Positions 22,243 to 30,326 of a stretch of 40,420 bases of DNA are shown here, one piece after another (the first letter of the stretch is position 1; each line of letters opens with the position of its first letter). Made by a program: the position numbers and the translations under genes. The stretch covers positions 1 through 40,420 of the forward strand of contig CAKTPR010000004.1 in NCBI GenBank assembly GCA_934591725.1, given 5' to 3'. The notes under the pieces were generated by a model. That model did not search any database and was not told where the DNA came from. It saw nothing but the letters and a program-made list of their open reading frames with translations. This DNA is from an uncultured Oscillospiraceae bacterium (GTDB taxonomy: Bacteria > Bacillota > Clostridia > Oscillospirales > Oscillospiraceae).

Positions 22243-24117
22243 TCAGACTCTGAGTGCGCGTATCGCGTTGAGCACGGCCAAGACCATAACGCCGACGTCG
22301 GCGAAGATCGCGGCCCACATATTCGCGATGCCGAGCGCGCCGAGCAGCAGGCACGCGAACTTTATGACGAGCGCGAACACGATGTTCTCATGCACGATGC
22401 GGATGCACTTGCGGGATATCTTTATACCCTTGGCGATCTTCATCGGGTCGTCGTCCATGAGGACGATGTCGGCGGCTTCAATGGCGGCGTCGGAGCCCAT
22501 CGCGCCCATCGCGATGCCGATATCCGCGCGGGAGAGCACAGGCGCGTCGTTTATGCCGTCGCCGACGAAGGCGAGCTTGCCGCGGCCTTCGAGCTTCGAG
22601 AGCAGCATTTCGACCTTGTCGACCTTGTCGCCGGGCAGCAGCTCACTGTATACCTCGTCGACGCCGAGATTCTTTGCCGTGTACTGCGCGACCTTGTCGG
22701 AGTCGCCGGTGAGCATGACGGTCTTGGTGACACCGGCGCGCTTGAGCGCGGCGATGGCGTCCTTCGCGTCGGGCTTCTCAACATCGGAGATAAGGATGTG
22801 CCCGGAGTATTTGCCGTCGATGGCGATGTGTATAACCGTGCCGACGCTGCGGCAGGGGACGGCCTCAATGCCGAGCTGCGCCATGAGCTTGTCATTGCCT
22901 GCCGCGACGCTCACGCCGTCGACCTTGGCGATGATGCCCTTGCCGGAGACCTCCTGAATATCCGTCACGCGGTCGCGGTCGATCTCCTTGCCGTAGGCGC
23001 GGCGCAGGCTCTGGCTTATCGGATGGGAGGAGGCGCACTCGGCAAGCGCCGCATACTCTATGAGCTTCTCATCCTCAATGGCGCTGTGGTGGATGCCGCT
23101 TACCTCGAACACGCCCTGAGTGAGCGTGCCGGTCTTATCGAACACCATCGTCTTTACCTGAGACATAGTCTCAAGATAGTTCGAGCCTTTTATGAGAATG
23201 CCCTCGTGGCTCGCTCCGCCGATACCGGCAAAGAAGCTGAGCGGGATGCTGATGACCAGCGCGCAGGGGCAGCTGATGACAAGGAAGGTGAGCGCACGGT
23301 AAATCCATGTGCTCCACTCGCCGCCCATGCCCATGATAAGGCGGATGACCGGCGGCAGCACCGCGAGCGCCAATGCGCTGTAACAGACGACCGGAGTATA
23401 GACGCGGGCAAAGCGGGAAATGAAGCTCTCCGCGCGGGACTTGCGCGCGCCGGAGCTTTCGACAAGCTCAAGGATCTTGGAGACCGTGGATTCGCCGAAG
23501 GCCTTGCTCGTCCTGATCTTGAGGACGCCGGTCATGTTGATGCAGCCGCTTATGATCTCATCGCCGGCGGCGACGTCGCGCGGCAGGCTCTCGCCCGTCA
23601 GGGCGCTGGTGTTGAGGCTGGAGGTGCCTTCGATAACGGTACCGTCGATAGGCACTTTCTCGCCGGGCTGGACAACGATGACGCTGCCTATCTCGACCTC
23701 GTCCGGATCGACGCGCTCGAGCTGGCCGTCCTTTTCAATATTCGCATAGTCGGGGCGGATGTCCATCAGGGCGCTGATGTTGCGGCGGCTCTTGCCGACG
23801 GCGTAGCTCTGGAACAGCTCGCCTATCTGATAGAACAGCATGACCGCGACGGCCTCGCTCAGGTCGGCGCTGCGCTCATACACGGCCAGCGCGATAGCGC
23901 CGACGGTGGCGACGGCCATGAGGAAGTTTTCATCAAAGACCTGCTTGTTGAGGATGCCCTTGAAGGCCTTGCGGAGAATGTCATAGCCGATGACTATATA
24001 TGCCGCGAGGTACAGCACGACGCTGAGCCATGTCGGGAGACTGACAAGCTTGAGGAAGATCAGCAGCACCGCGGCAATGATAATGCGGATCAGATTCTTT
24101 TTCTGCTTTCTGTTCAT
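22243..24117 (-). CDS. Heavy-metal P1B-type ATPase (Zn/Cd type)
   Basis: A 624-aa metal-exporting ATPase. It starts directly with the first membrane helices and has no N-terminal HMA domain. Landmarks are TGES (actuator domain), the SCPCALV transmembrane metal motif of the P1B group, the phosphorylated DKTGTLTQG, the nucleotide-binding SSHP segment and VGDGINDAPVLSRADIG. CPC plus a C-terminal helix without CadA-specific cysteines suggests Zn2+/Cd2+/Pb2+ specificity. AAAAGGAGAGG precedes the ATG. It is second in an operon with a separate HMA protein and lies opposite an ArsR-type regulator. Confidence 0.95.
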   Translation of the reverse strand: MNRKQKKNLIRIIIAAVLLIFLKLVSLPTWLSVVLYLAAYIVIGYDILRKAFKGILNKQVFDENFLMAVATVGAIALAVYERSADLSEAVAVMLFYQIGELFQSYAVGKSRRNISALMDIRPDYANIEKDGQLERVDPDEVEIGSVIVVQPGEKVPIDGTVIEGTSSLNTSALTGESLPRDVAAGDEIISGCINMTGVLKIRTSKAFGESTVSKILELVESSGARKSRAESFISRFARVYTPVVCYSALALAVLPPVIRLIMGMGGEWSTWIYRALTFLVISCPCALVISIPLSFFAGIGGASHEGILIKGSNYLETMSQVKTMVFDKTGTLTQGVFEVSGIHHSAIEDEKLIEYAALAECASSHPISQSLRRAYGKEIDRDRVTDIQEVSGKGIIAKVDGVSVAAGNDKLMAQLGIEAVPCRSVGTVIHIAIDGKYSGHILISDVEKPDAKDAIAALKRAGVTKTVMLTGDSDKVAQYTAKNLGVDEVYSELLPGDKVDKVEMLLSKLEGRGKLAFVGDGINDAPVLSRADIGIAMGAMGSDAAIEAADIVLMDDDPMKIAKGIKISRKCIRIVHENIVFALVIKFACLLLGALGIANMWAAIFADVGVMVLAVLNAIRALRV

Positions 24118-24151
24118 GGTGCCTCTCCTTTTGGATGATGTCTTATAGCAC

Positions 24152-24175
24152 GCCCCGCTCGGTTACGAGCGGGGC
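24152..24175 (-). terminator. Hairpin between the HMA and P-ATPase genes
   Basis: GCCCCGCTCG (24152-24161) pairs with CGAGCGGGGC (24166-24175) around GTTA. No T-run follows on the minus strand, so a processing or stability hairpin is more likely than a full terminator. Confidence 0.5.
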
Positions 24176-24184
24176 AAATGGATT

Positions 24185-24403
24185 TTACATGAAGATCTCG
24201 CAGTCGGGCTCGACCTTACGGCAGGCCTTGAGAACGTCCTTCATGACCTTTTCGGGTTCTGCGCCCTCTTCAAACTCGACGAACATCTTCAGTGCCATGA
24301 AGTTGACGCTTGCGTCCTTGACGCCGGCGGTCTCCTTTGCGGCCTTTTCCATGAGGTTTGCGCAGTTTGCGCAGTCAACATCGATCTTGTAGCTCTTTTT
24401 CAT
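24185..24403 (-). CDS. Stand-alone HMA-domain metal-binding protein
   Basis: A 72-aa ferredoxin-like heavy-metal-associated domain. It carries the metal motif in variant form, DCANCAN (CxxC near residues 11-14), and the KIDVDCANCANLMEKA...GVKDASVNF pattern. It probably hands metal to the ATPase encoded 67 nt downstream, which lacks its own HMA domain; in many relatives the two are fused. The C-terminus has another Cys pair region (KACRKVEPDCEIFM). It is the first gene of the operon. Confidence 0.9.
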   Translation of the reverse strand: MKKSYKIDVDCANCANLMEKAAKETAGVKDASVNFMALKMFVEFEEGAEPEKVMKDVLKACRKVEPDCEIFM

Positions 24404-24421
24404 TTTTATAAGTTCCTTTCC

Positions 24422-24452
24422 AAGATTAATGATTAAGTGCTTGTTTAATCTT
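24422..24452. promoter_or_regulatory. Candidate ArsR-type operator
   Basis: AAGATTAA (24422-24429) and TTAATCTT (24445-24452) form an inverted repeat, with a further GATTAA (24431-24436) facing TTAATC (24445-24450). It lies in the HMA leader and covers the -35 of the regulator's own promoter. Confidence 0.5.
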
Positions 24453-24469
24453 TATGGCTGAAGTATAAT
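24441..24469 (+). promoter_or_regulatory. Promoter of the ArsR-AraC regulator gene
   Basis: TTGTTT (24441-24446), 17-nt spacer, TATAAT (24464-24469). The -10 overlaps that of the opposing HMA promoter. Confidence 0.6.
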
Positions 24470-24490
24470 ATGTGCGCGGGGGAAAGTCAA
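24462..24490 (-). promoter_or_regulatory. Promoter of the HMA/P-ATPase operon
   Basis: Minus-strand TTGACT (24490-24485), 17-nt spacer, TATACT (24467-24462), with a leader of about 50 nt carrying the dyad. Confidence 0.8.
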
Positions 24491-24524
24491 CGCCTCGGAG
24501 GCAGCCTCTGCCAAAAAGGAAATT

Positions 24525-24593
24525 ATGTTTTCCAAAAGGAAAACGGAAAGGAAAACGCGGCCCATCGCGCCGCGTGAGATACGGCATGGATGA
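24525..24593 (+). other. Possible 22-codon leader ORF overlapping the regulator start
   Basis: ATG at 24525 has AAAAAGGA about 4 nt upstream and opens a basic reading frame (MFSKRKTERKTRPIAP...) that stops at TGA 24591-24593, 8 nt into the regulator gene. It could couple translation. No other support. Confidence 0.3.
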
Positions 24594-25320
24594 GAAGCTT
24601 CTGCCCCATGATCACGGAAATCCCCGAAAGGCCGCTTTCCTGAAAAAGCAGCTTGTGCGTGAGCGTGACTTTGACGCCGTCGCCGATGTGTTCCGTCTGC
24701 TTGACGACAGCAGCCGCCTGAGAATATTCTGGCTGCTGTGCCACTGCGAGGAGTGCGTGGCGAATATTTCGGCGCTGGTGGATATGTCGAGCCCTGCGGT
24801 GTCGCACCACCTGCGGCAGCTGCGCGAGGCGGGGCTTATCACCAGCCGGCGCGACGGGCGCGAGGTTTATTATAAGGCCGCCGATACGATAGAGGCGCAG
24901 CTGCTGCATAAGGTCACCGAGCGCGTCATGGAGATATCCTGCCCGCGCGGCGGCGAGGGCGAGGCCGCAGGACAGAGCGTCGAGGGCTTCTCCATCGAGC
25001 AGGTGGAGACGGCGCGGCGCATGCATGATGAGCTGCTCGCCCACCCCGAAGAGCGCATCACCATTGAGGAGCTTGCGCACAAATACCTCATGAACCCGAC
25101 GACGCTCAAGGATGTTTTCAAGGCGGTGTACGGGGAGTCGATAGCCTCGCACATGAAGGAGCACCGCATGGAAAAGGCGGCGGAGCTGCTGCGCGAGACG
25201 GAGCTGAGCATCGCCGCCGTGGCCGAAGCCGTGGGCTATGACAGCGCGGGCAAGTTCTCCTCGGCCTTCCGGGAGCGCTACCATCTGCTGCCATCGGAAT
25301 ACAGAAAGGCGCAGAAATAA
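24586..25320 (+). CDS. ArsR-type metal sensor fused to AraC-type DNA-binding domain
   Basis: A 244-aa regulator with two DNA-binding domains. Residues 28-100 are an ArsR/SmtB winged helix (VADVFRLLDDSSRLRIFWLL...SPAVSHHLRQLREAGLI). The alpha-3-type metal segment reads CHCEEC (Cys52, Cys54, Cys57) rather than the usual ELCVCD; HDH lies at residues 8-10. Residues about 145-244 are an AraC-type double HTH (ITIEELAHKYLMNPTTLKDVFKAVYGESIASHMKEHRM...IAAVAEAVGYDSAGKFSSAFRERY). It is divergent from the HMA/P-ATPase operon, its likely target. The ATG at 24586 has only a weak RBS; coupling to an upstream short ORF is possible. Confidence 0.87.
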   Translation: MDEKLLPHDHGNPRKAAFLKKQLVRERDFDAVADVFRLLDDSSRLRIFWLLCHCEECVANISALVDMSSPAVSHHLRQLREAGLITSRRDGREVYYKAADTIEAQLLHKVTERVMEISCPRGGEGEAAGQSVEGFSIEQVETARRMHDELLAHPEERITIEELAHKYLMNPTTLKDVFKAVYGESIASHMKEHRMEKAAELLRETELSIAAVAEAVGYDSAGKFSSAFRERYHLLPSEYRKAQK

Positions 25321-25338
25321 AAACAGGGAGTGGCATAA

Positions 25339-26148
25339 ATGGCTGAGACGATACATCTGGCGTCAGCGCGTGAGCTTGATATAGAAAAGACCTTTGAGTG
25401 CGGCCAGTGCTTCCGCTGGAACGCGGACGAGAGCGGCGTATACCGCGGCATAGCATTCGGATATCCTGCGCGGGTCTGGACGGAGAACGGGGAAGTGTAC
25501 CTCTGTTCAGATGCACCTGAAGCGCTGTGGTGCGGATACTTCGACCTAGACCGGGACTATGCCGGAATAAGCGCAGGCTTTCAAGGCGGGGAATATCTTG
25601 ATACCTGCATTGCCTACGGGCAGGGGATAAGGATACTGCGGCAGGAGCCGTGGGAGGCGCTGTGCTCGTTCATTATCTCCCAGTGCAATAACATAAGCCG
25701 CATAAAGGGCATCGTCGAGCGCCTGTGCGAAAGCTTCGGCGAGCCTGTTGAGTTCGAGGGTACGGTGTACTACACATTCCCGTCGGCGCAGAGGATAGCC
25801 GCGCTCGAACCGGGCGCGCTGGACGTGCTGCGCTGCGGGTACCGCGCGCCGTATATCATGTCAGCGGCGCAGGCCGTCGCGGACGGGAGCCTTGACCTTG
25901 ACGCACTCATTCGCTGCGACTGCGTCAGCGCCCGCGCGCGGCTCATGCGCGAGCAGGGAATAGGGCCGAAGGTCGCAAACTGCGTTGTGCTCTTCGGGCT
26001 GTATCACCTTGAAGCGTTCCCGATAGACGTGTGGATAAGGCGCGCGCTCAAGGAGAATTTTCCTAAGGACTTTGACCCTGCGACGCTCGGCGAATACGCC
26101 GGTCTTGCCCAGCAGTACATATTCTACTACGCTCGCAGTCACGGCTAA
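25339..26148 (+). CDS. 8-oxoguanine DNA glycosylase (OGG1 type)
   Basis: Base-excision repair enzyme removing 8-oxoguanine and cleaving the abasic site. The 269-aa protein has the N-terminal OGG domain (FECGQCFRWN) and the HhH-GPD core with GIGPKVANCVVLFGLYHLEAFPIDVWI, which holds the catalytic Lys and the conserved Asp. Length and motifs fit the Ogg1-like bacterial group rather than Fpg. CAGGAG precedes the ATG. It follows the metal regulator by 18 nt on the same strand, so the two may be co-transcribed. Confidence 0.93.
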   Translation: MAETIHLASARELDIEKTFECGQCFRWNADESGVYRGIAFGYPARVWTENGEVYLCSDAPEALWCGYFDLDRDYAGISAGFQGGEYLDTCIAYGQGIRILRQEPWEALCSFIISQCNNISRIKGIVERLCESFGEPVEFEGTVYYTFPSAQRIAALEPGALDVLRCGYRAPYIMSAAQAVADGSLDLDALIRCDCVSARARLMREQGIGPKVANCVVLFGLYHLEAFPIDVWIRRALKENFPKDFDPATLGEYAGLAQQYIFYYARSHG

Positions 26149-26170
26149 TAAGCACAACAAATTATTGTGC

Positions 26171-26198
26171 TTGACTTTACTGCGGAATCTGGTAGAAT
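26171..26198 (+). promoter_or_regulatory. Candidate guaB promoter
   Basis: TTGACT (26171-26176), 16-nt spacer, TAGAAT (26193-26198). A leader hairpin GCACCGCA (26216-26223) with TGCGGTGC (26233-26240) follows. The MITE then starts at 26249, so the guaB leader is about 350 nt. Confidence 0.65.
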
Positions 26199-26248
26199 GG
26201 CAGAAATATAAGCCGGCACCGCAGACGTCTTGTGCGGTGCTGACTTAA

Positions 26249-26525
26249 TACCATCAATTGACAAGAGCACATACGCCTGACAGCGTGTCTTTTCGGCGCT
26301 TTTTGTTCTTTTCACCTTGACGGGCGTCAGCCCGTCTGCGTCTCAAAAAACAAAAATCACACAAAAATCCATCGCTGTCAGGTGCAAGCAGTTTTGCCGG
26401 AGCAGAAAAGCGTTCAGGCAATGAAAAGCCCGCAGGCAATACTTTGTGTATTGACAAGGGCTTTGAAGCGGCATGGGCGTTTTTCTGCCCGTCAAAACCG
26501 TGTGTGTCCTTGTCAATTGATGGTA
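26249..26525 (+). mobile_element. MITE-like element, copy 1, in guaB leader
   Basis: A 277-bp element bounded by TACCATCAATTGACAAG and its complement CTTGTCAATTGATGGTA (17-bp perfect terminal inverted repeats, extending imperfectly to about 25). The outermost TA on each side could be a TA target duplication, as for IS630/mariner-type transposition. Inside are a GACGGGC/GCCCGTC hairpin (26319-26336) and a GGGC/GCCC hairpin (26475-26490). No transposase or other gene is inside. It fills most of the 408-bp gap before guaB. The second copy is at 40190. Confidence 0.85.
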
Positions 26526-26556
26526 CAAATAAAATAAGGAAAAGGGGTAATATCAT

Positions 26557-28035
26557 ATGGGTCTTCAGGATTTGTACAGCAGCCGTTTCGTCGGTGAGGG
26601 GCTTACGTTTGACGACGTGCTTCTCGTCCCTGCCGAGAGTGACATTCTGCCTGCCGATGTTGAGCTTGGGACATGGCTCACCAATAAGATCAGGCTCAAC
26701 GTGCCCGTCATGAGCGCCGCCATGGATACCGTCACCGAGTACCGCATGGCGATAGCGGTCGCAAGAGAGGGCGGCATCGGCGTTATCCATAAGAACATGA
26801 GCATTGAGCAGCAGGCCGAACAGGTCGATCTAGTCAAGCGCTCCGAAAACGGCGTTATTACAAATCCTTTCTACCTCAGCTCCGGCGATACCCTCGGCGA
26901 TGCGGACGCGCTTATGGCAAAGTTCCGTATCTCCGGTGTGCCCATCGTTGACGAGACCGGCAAGCTCATCGGCATCATCACGAACCGCGACATGAAGTTC
27001 GAGACCGATATGAGCCGCCGCATCGACGAGGTCATGACCAAGACCGGGCTTGTCACCGGCCTCGTCGGCACGACGCTCGACGAAGCCAAGGCCATTCTCC
27101 AGAAGAACCGTATAGAGAAGCTCCCCATAGTCGATAAGGACTACAAGCTGCGCGGCCTTATCACGATAAAGGACATTGAAAAGGTGCTCAAGTACCCGAA
27201 CTCCGCAAAGGACGCATCCGGCCGTCTGCTCTGTGCCGCAGCCATCGGCGTCACGAATGACGTGCTCGACCGCACCGGCGCGCTTATCGACGCGGGCGTT
27301 GACGTGCTCGTGCTCGACTCTGCCCATGGCCACTCGGCCAACATCATGCGCACGGTCGAAAAGGTCAAGGCCAAGTACCCCGATGTGCAGCTCGTCGCGG
27401 GCAACGTCGCAACAGCTGAGGCGACCGAAGCACTCATCAAGGCGGGCGCGGACTGCGTCAAGGTCGGTATCGGCGCGGGCTCCATCTGCACCACGCGCAT
27501 CGTCGCCGGTATCGGTGTGCCGCAGGTCAGCGCCGTTCTTCAGTGCGCCGAGATGGGCGATAAGTACGGCATCCCCGTCGTGTCCGACGGCGGCATCAAG
27601 TACTCCGGTGATATCGTCAAGGCGCTTGCCGCCGGTGCAAAGACCGTCATGCTCGGCTCCATGCTTGCCGGCTGCGAGGAAGCGCCCGGCGACACCGAGG
27701 TGTTCCAGGGCAGGCAGTTCAAGGTCTACCGCGGCATGGGCAGCATGGGCGCGATGGCCTGCGGCAGCCGTGACCGTTACTTCCAGCAGAACAACAAAAA
27801 GCTCGTTCCCGAAGGCGTCGAGGGGCGCGTGCCCTTCCGCGGCCCCGTGTCCGAGACGATATATCAGATGATGGGCGGCCTGCGCTCCGGTATGGGCTAT
27901 GTCGGCGCTCACAATATCGAGCAGCTGCGCACCCAGTCGAAGTTCGTGCGCATTACGAGCGCCGGTCTCAAGGAGAGCCACCCGCACGATATCTACATCA
28001 CCAAGGAAGCCCCGAACTATACGATGAATCCGTGA
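26557..28035 (+). CDS. guaB: IMP dehydrogenase
   Basis: Oxidises IMP to XMP with NAD+, the committed step to GMP. The 492-aa protein has the N-terminal barrel start (GLTFDDVLLVPAESD), an inserted tandem CBS (Bateman) domain at about residues 95-210, and the catalytic loop with Cys in GIGAGSICTTRIVAGIGVPQ. The flap and C-terminal signature (GMGSMGAM, GVEGRVPFRG) are intact. AAAAGGGG is about 9 nt before the ATG. The leader carries a hairpin and a full MITE copy. I saw no purine riboswitch. Confidence 0.98.
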   Translation: MGLQDLYSSRFVGEGLTFDDVLLVPAESDILPADVELGTWLTNKIRLNVPVMSAAMDTVTEYRMAIAVAREGGIGVIHKNMSIEQQAEQVDLVKRSENGVITNPFYLSSGDTLGDADALMAKFRISGVPIVDETGKLIGIITNRDMKFETDMSRRIDEVMTKTGLVTGLVGTTLDEAKAILQKNRIEKLPIVDKDYKLRGLITIKDIEKVLKYPNSAKDASGRLLCAAAIGVTNDVLDRTGALIDAGVDVLVLDSAHGHSANIMRTVEKVKAKYPDVQLVAGNVATAEATEALIKAGADCVKVGIGAGSICTTRIVAGIGVPQVSAVLQCAEMGDKYGIPVVSDGGIKYSGDIVKALAAGAKTVMLGSMLAGCEEAPGDTEVFQGRQFKVYRGMGSMGAMACGSRDRYFQQNNKKLVPEGVEGRVPFRGPVSETIYQMMGGLRSGMGYVGAHNIEQLRTQSKFVRITSAGLKESHPHDIYITKEAPNYTMNP

Positions 28036-28055
28036 CGCTTAGATACAAATAAAAC

Positions 28056-28094
28056 GACCCGCCGCTCAGTCAATCAACGACTGAGCGGCGGGTC
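28056..28094. terminator. Bidirectional terminator
   Basis: GACCCGCCGCTCAGT (28056-28070) pairs perfectly with ACTGAGCGGCGGGTC (28080-28094); AATTATTCTTTTT follows on plus and TTTTATTTG on minus, serving guaB and the GT8 gene. Confidence 0.92.
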
Positions 28095-28096
28095 AA

Positions 28097-28912
28097 TTAT
28101 TCTTTTTGCTCGGTAAGATTCATATAGTGCAGATACAGCATGCCGAAGGGATTTTTATAATCCTCGTGCCATGGCTTGCTTTTACCGCAGAAGTGCAGGA
28201 CGGCGGTGTTGTGCATGACCCAGTACAGGTTATGCTTGCCGGTGCTGCGGATCAGGTACTTGGAGTAATTGCGCACATCGTAGTTCCAGATAACATCGTC
28301 GACGGGCACGGTCTGGTCGCCGTAGAGAATGTTGAACACGTCCTGATCCGGGAGTATCAGTTCCTTTTCGTGCTCATTGACGCAGCGGAAAACGTCCTCG
28401 GCGGTAACGAGCCTGCGTGCGGAGTTCAGGTCGATGAGCATGACACCGGAATTAAAGTACTCATGCTCCGTGTCGAGCCGTACCTGATTTATTTCATTCG
28501 CCATTTCGGTAAGCCCGGTGTGCGCCGCGGCGGCAAAGGTCTTTCCGTAAAGGTTCAGCTCCCACAGCGGGTGCAGGGGATTGATGATGAGCATATCCGG
28601 GTCGAGGTACAGCACACGCTCAAGCTCCTTCGGCAGGATGAGCGGGGAGAGCAGCCGGTAATACATCTCCTTGGGGTAGCGCTTACTGGTCGGGGCATTT
28701 TCAAAGAGCGCAGTGTCAACGGCGATGGGGTGCAGCTTCGCGCCGAAGAGAGAGCAGAAATCCGCCAGCTCCTCCAGCTTATCACCGGGGATGGCGCTGT
28801 GGAGCAGATACACCGTCACGTCCGTCTCATTGGGGTTGCTGGCAAAGAAAGAACAGAGCATGACCTTGCAGGGCGGCAGATAGTTTTCGTCAAGAGTAAG
28901 CAGTAAATTCAT
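28097..28912 (-). CDS. Glycosyltransferase family 8 protein
   Basis: A 271-aa retaining glycosyltransferase of the LgtC/glycogenin type. The metal-binding DxD is in VLYLDPDMLI, with FNSGVMLIDL and the C-terminal HFCGKSKPWH also family-typical. It would add a galactose- or glucose-type sugar to a lipid or wall polymer; the acceptor is unknown. It lies 10 nt after an MFS gene on the same strand, so the two are one operon. No other glycan genes are adjacent. Confidence 0.9.
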   Translation of the reverse strand: MNLLLTLDENYLPPCKVMLCSFFASNPNETDVTVYLLHSAIPGDKLEELADFCSLFGAKLHPIAVDTALFENAPTSKRYPKEMYYRLLSPLILPKELERVLYLDPDMLIINPLHPLWELNLYGKTFAAAAHTGLTEMANEINQVRLDTEHEYFNSGVMLIDLNSARRLVTAEDVFRCVNEHEKELILPDQDVFNILYGDQTVPVDDVIWNYDVRNYSKYLIRSTGKHNLYWVMHNTAVLHFCGKSKPWHEDYKNPFGMLYLHYMNLTEQKE

Positions 28913-28922
28913 TGTGATCTCC

Positions 28923-30167
28923 TTATTCGGCTTTCTTCATCAGCTTTGAAGAGCCTATGTAGAGCGGGATCGCCGCGAGCTGCGCGATGACCGATACGGC
29001 GATCATCGCCGGGATGCTGACGTCGTACAGCACACCCATGAGCCAGCTGCCGAGGAACCAGAACGCGCCGAAGGAGCACTCGAACACTCCGTAGCCGGTC
29101 GCGCGGCTGGCCTTTGGCACCATGCTCGTGACCGCGGCCTTGAGTATCGACTCCTGCGCGCCCATGCCAACGCCCCAGAGCGCGACACCGAGCAGCAGCA
29201 TCGGCACGGAATCGAACGCGAACACGAACACCGCAAACGGCGCAGAGATGACCGTCGACCACACGAGCGCCTTTACGCCGTTCTTGTCATACATCATCCC
29301 GAAGAACAGGGCGGCCACTGCGTCGACGAGCATTGCGCCCGCATAGAGGAGCGGCAGGCTGCCGGTCGAGACGAGCGCGCTCGTCTCGCTCAGCCCGGAG
29401 GCGAGGTGAGAATAGGTGCGCGACACGTGCATGATAATTATGGAGTAGTCAATGAAGCCGAAAGCGAAAAGGCTGATGCCGGCGATGTAGAGGATGAACT
29501 CCTTCTTCATCTTGAAGGGAATGTATTCCTTCGGTTCCGGTTCAAAATGCTCAGGGTTCGGGAACTTGCAGCGTGTGACGATAAGGAGGATGAGCGTTAT
29601 CGCGCCGGGAATGACCAGCACCGCAAAGCAGGTGGAGTAAATTTCAAAGGTCGTGCCCTCGGTCTTGAAGAGCATCACAAGGTACAGCAGCACCGGGCCG
29701 ATGAACGCACCGATCTGGTCGAGCACCTCCTGTATGCCGAAGCTTTTGCCGACACCCTCCTGAGATGCGGCGAAGGACATGATAGTGTCTTTTGCGGGCT
29801 TCTTTATCGCCTTGCCCATGCGCTGGATGACCAGCAGCACGCAGGCCGCGATCCAGCCGTGCTCGCCGACGAGGGCGAGAGCGGGGACGGCGATGATATC
29901 CAGCATGTAGCCGACGATGGTCATCGGCCAATACTGCTTGGACTTGTCCGTAAGCTTGCCGAACACATAGCGCATCGAGTAGCCTATAAGCTCGCCGAGA
30001 CCGGAGATGAAGCCTATCGTCGCCGCCGAAGCGCCGAGCAGGGACAGGTACGCGCCGCGTATGCTTGACGCGCCCTCATGCGTCATGTCAGAGAACAGGC
30101 TGACAATGCCGAAGAGGATTATAAACAGCATCGCCTGAGAGAGCTTTTTCTTTCCTTTGTTTTCCAA
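28923..30167 (-). CDS. MFS family transporter
   Basis: A 414-aa major-facilitator protein with twelve predicted helices. The loop 2-3 motif is present in variant form (GELIGYSMRYVFGKLTDKSKQYW), and the second half carries LLGVALWGVGMGAQESILKAAVTSMVPKASRATGYGVFECSFG. The opening SLFSDMTHEGASSIRGAYLSLLGAS resembles a group of MFS permeases of unknown substrate. First gene of the operon with the GT8 gene. The promoter is TTGACA-16-TATTAT on minus. Confidence 0.88.
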   Translation of the reverse strand: MENKGKKKLSQAMLFIILFGIVSLFSDMTHEGASSIRGAYLSLLGASAATIGFISGLGELIGYSMRYVFGKLTDKSKQYWPMTIVGYMLDIIAVPALALVGEHGWIAACVLLVIQRMGKAIKKPAKDTIMSFAASQEGVGKSFGIQEVLDQIGAFIGPVLLYLVMLFKTEGTTFEIYSTCFAVLVIPGAITLILLIVTRCKFPNPEHFEPEPKEYIPFKMKKEFILYIAGISLFAFGFIDYSIIIMHVSRTYSHLASGLSETSALVSTGSLPLLYAGAMLVDAVAALFFGMMYDKNGVKALVWSTVISAPFAVFVFAFDSVPMLLLGVALWGVGMGAQESILKAAVTSMVPKASRATGYGVFECSFGAFWFLGSWLMGVLYDVSIPAMIAVSVIAQLAAIPLYIGSSKLMKKAE

Positions 30168-30259
30168 GACGATCGCCGCCTTTCACAATTGCCGGTGACG
30201 ATACGCCCCGGACTTGCCCGCCGCTTATGAAGCGGCGCTGACTGATTGCAAAGCTTATT

Positions 30260-30287
30260 ATAATACCGCTTTTGCCGAAGATGTCAA
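30260..30287 (-). promoter_or_regulatory. Promoter of the MFS-GT8 operon
   Basis: Minus-strand TTGACA (30287-30282), 16-nt spacer, TATTAT (30265-30260); an overlapping TATAAT is 19 nt away. The leader then holds GCCGCTT/AAGCGGC. Confidence 0.65.
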
Positions 30288-30297
30288 GAAAATCCCA

Positions 30298-30326
30298 TTT
30301 ACAACGGGGAAAATATGGGATATGAT
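30298..30326 (+). promoter_or_regulatory. Promoter of the DUF364 gene
   Basis: TTTACA (30298-30303), 17-nt spacer, TATGAT (30321-30326); predicted start near 30333 excludes the longer upstream reading frame. Confidence 0.6.

Noticed and set aside
22390..24138. A 582-codon open frame opposite the P1B-ATPase gene
   Set aside because: Shadow of a gene with intact DKTGT, SCPC and GDGINDAP motifs.
26149..26248. Purine riboswitch before guaB
   Set aside because: I looked for the conserved three-way-junction sequence and found only a simple 8-bp hairpin.
26510..26545. An outward promoter formed at the MITE end before guaB
   Set aside because: TTGTCA is present but no acceptable -10 lies 16-18 nt away; TAAAAT is only 14 nt away.
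26254..26790. A 178-codon minus-strand frame through the MITE and the start of guaB
   Set aside because: It covers the terminal repeats and antisense guaB. No RBS or family motif is seen, and the second copy does not preserve a comparable gene.
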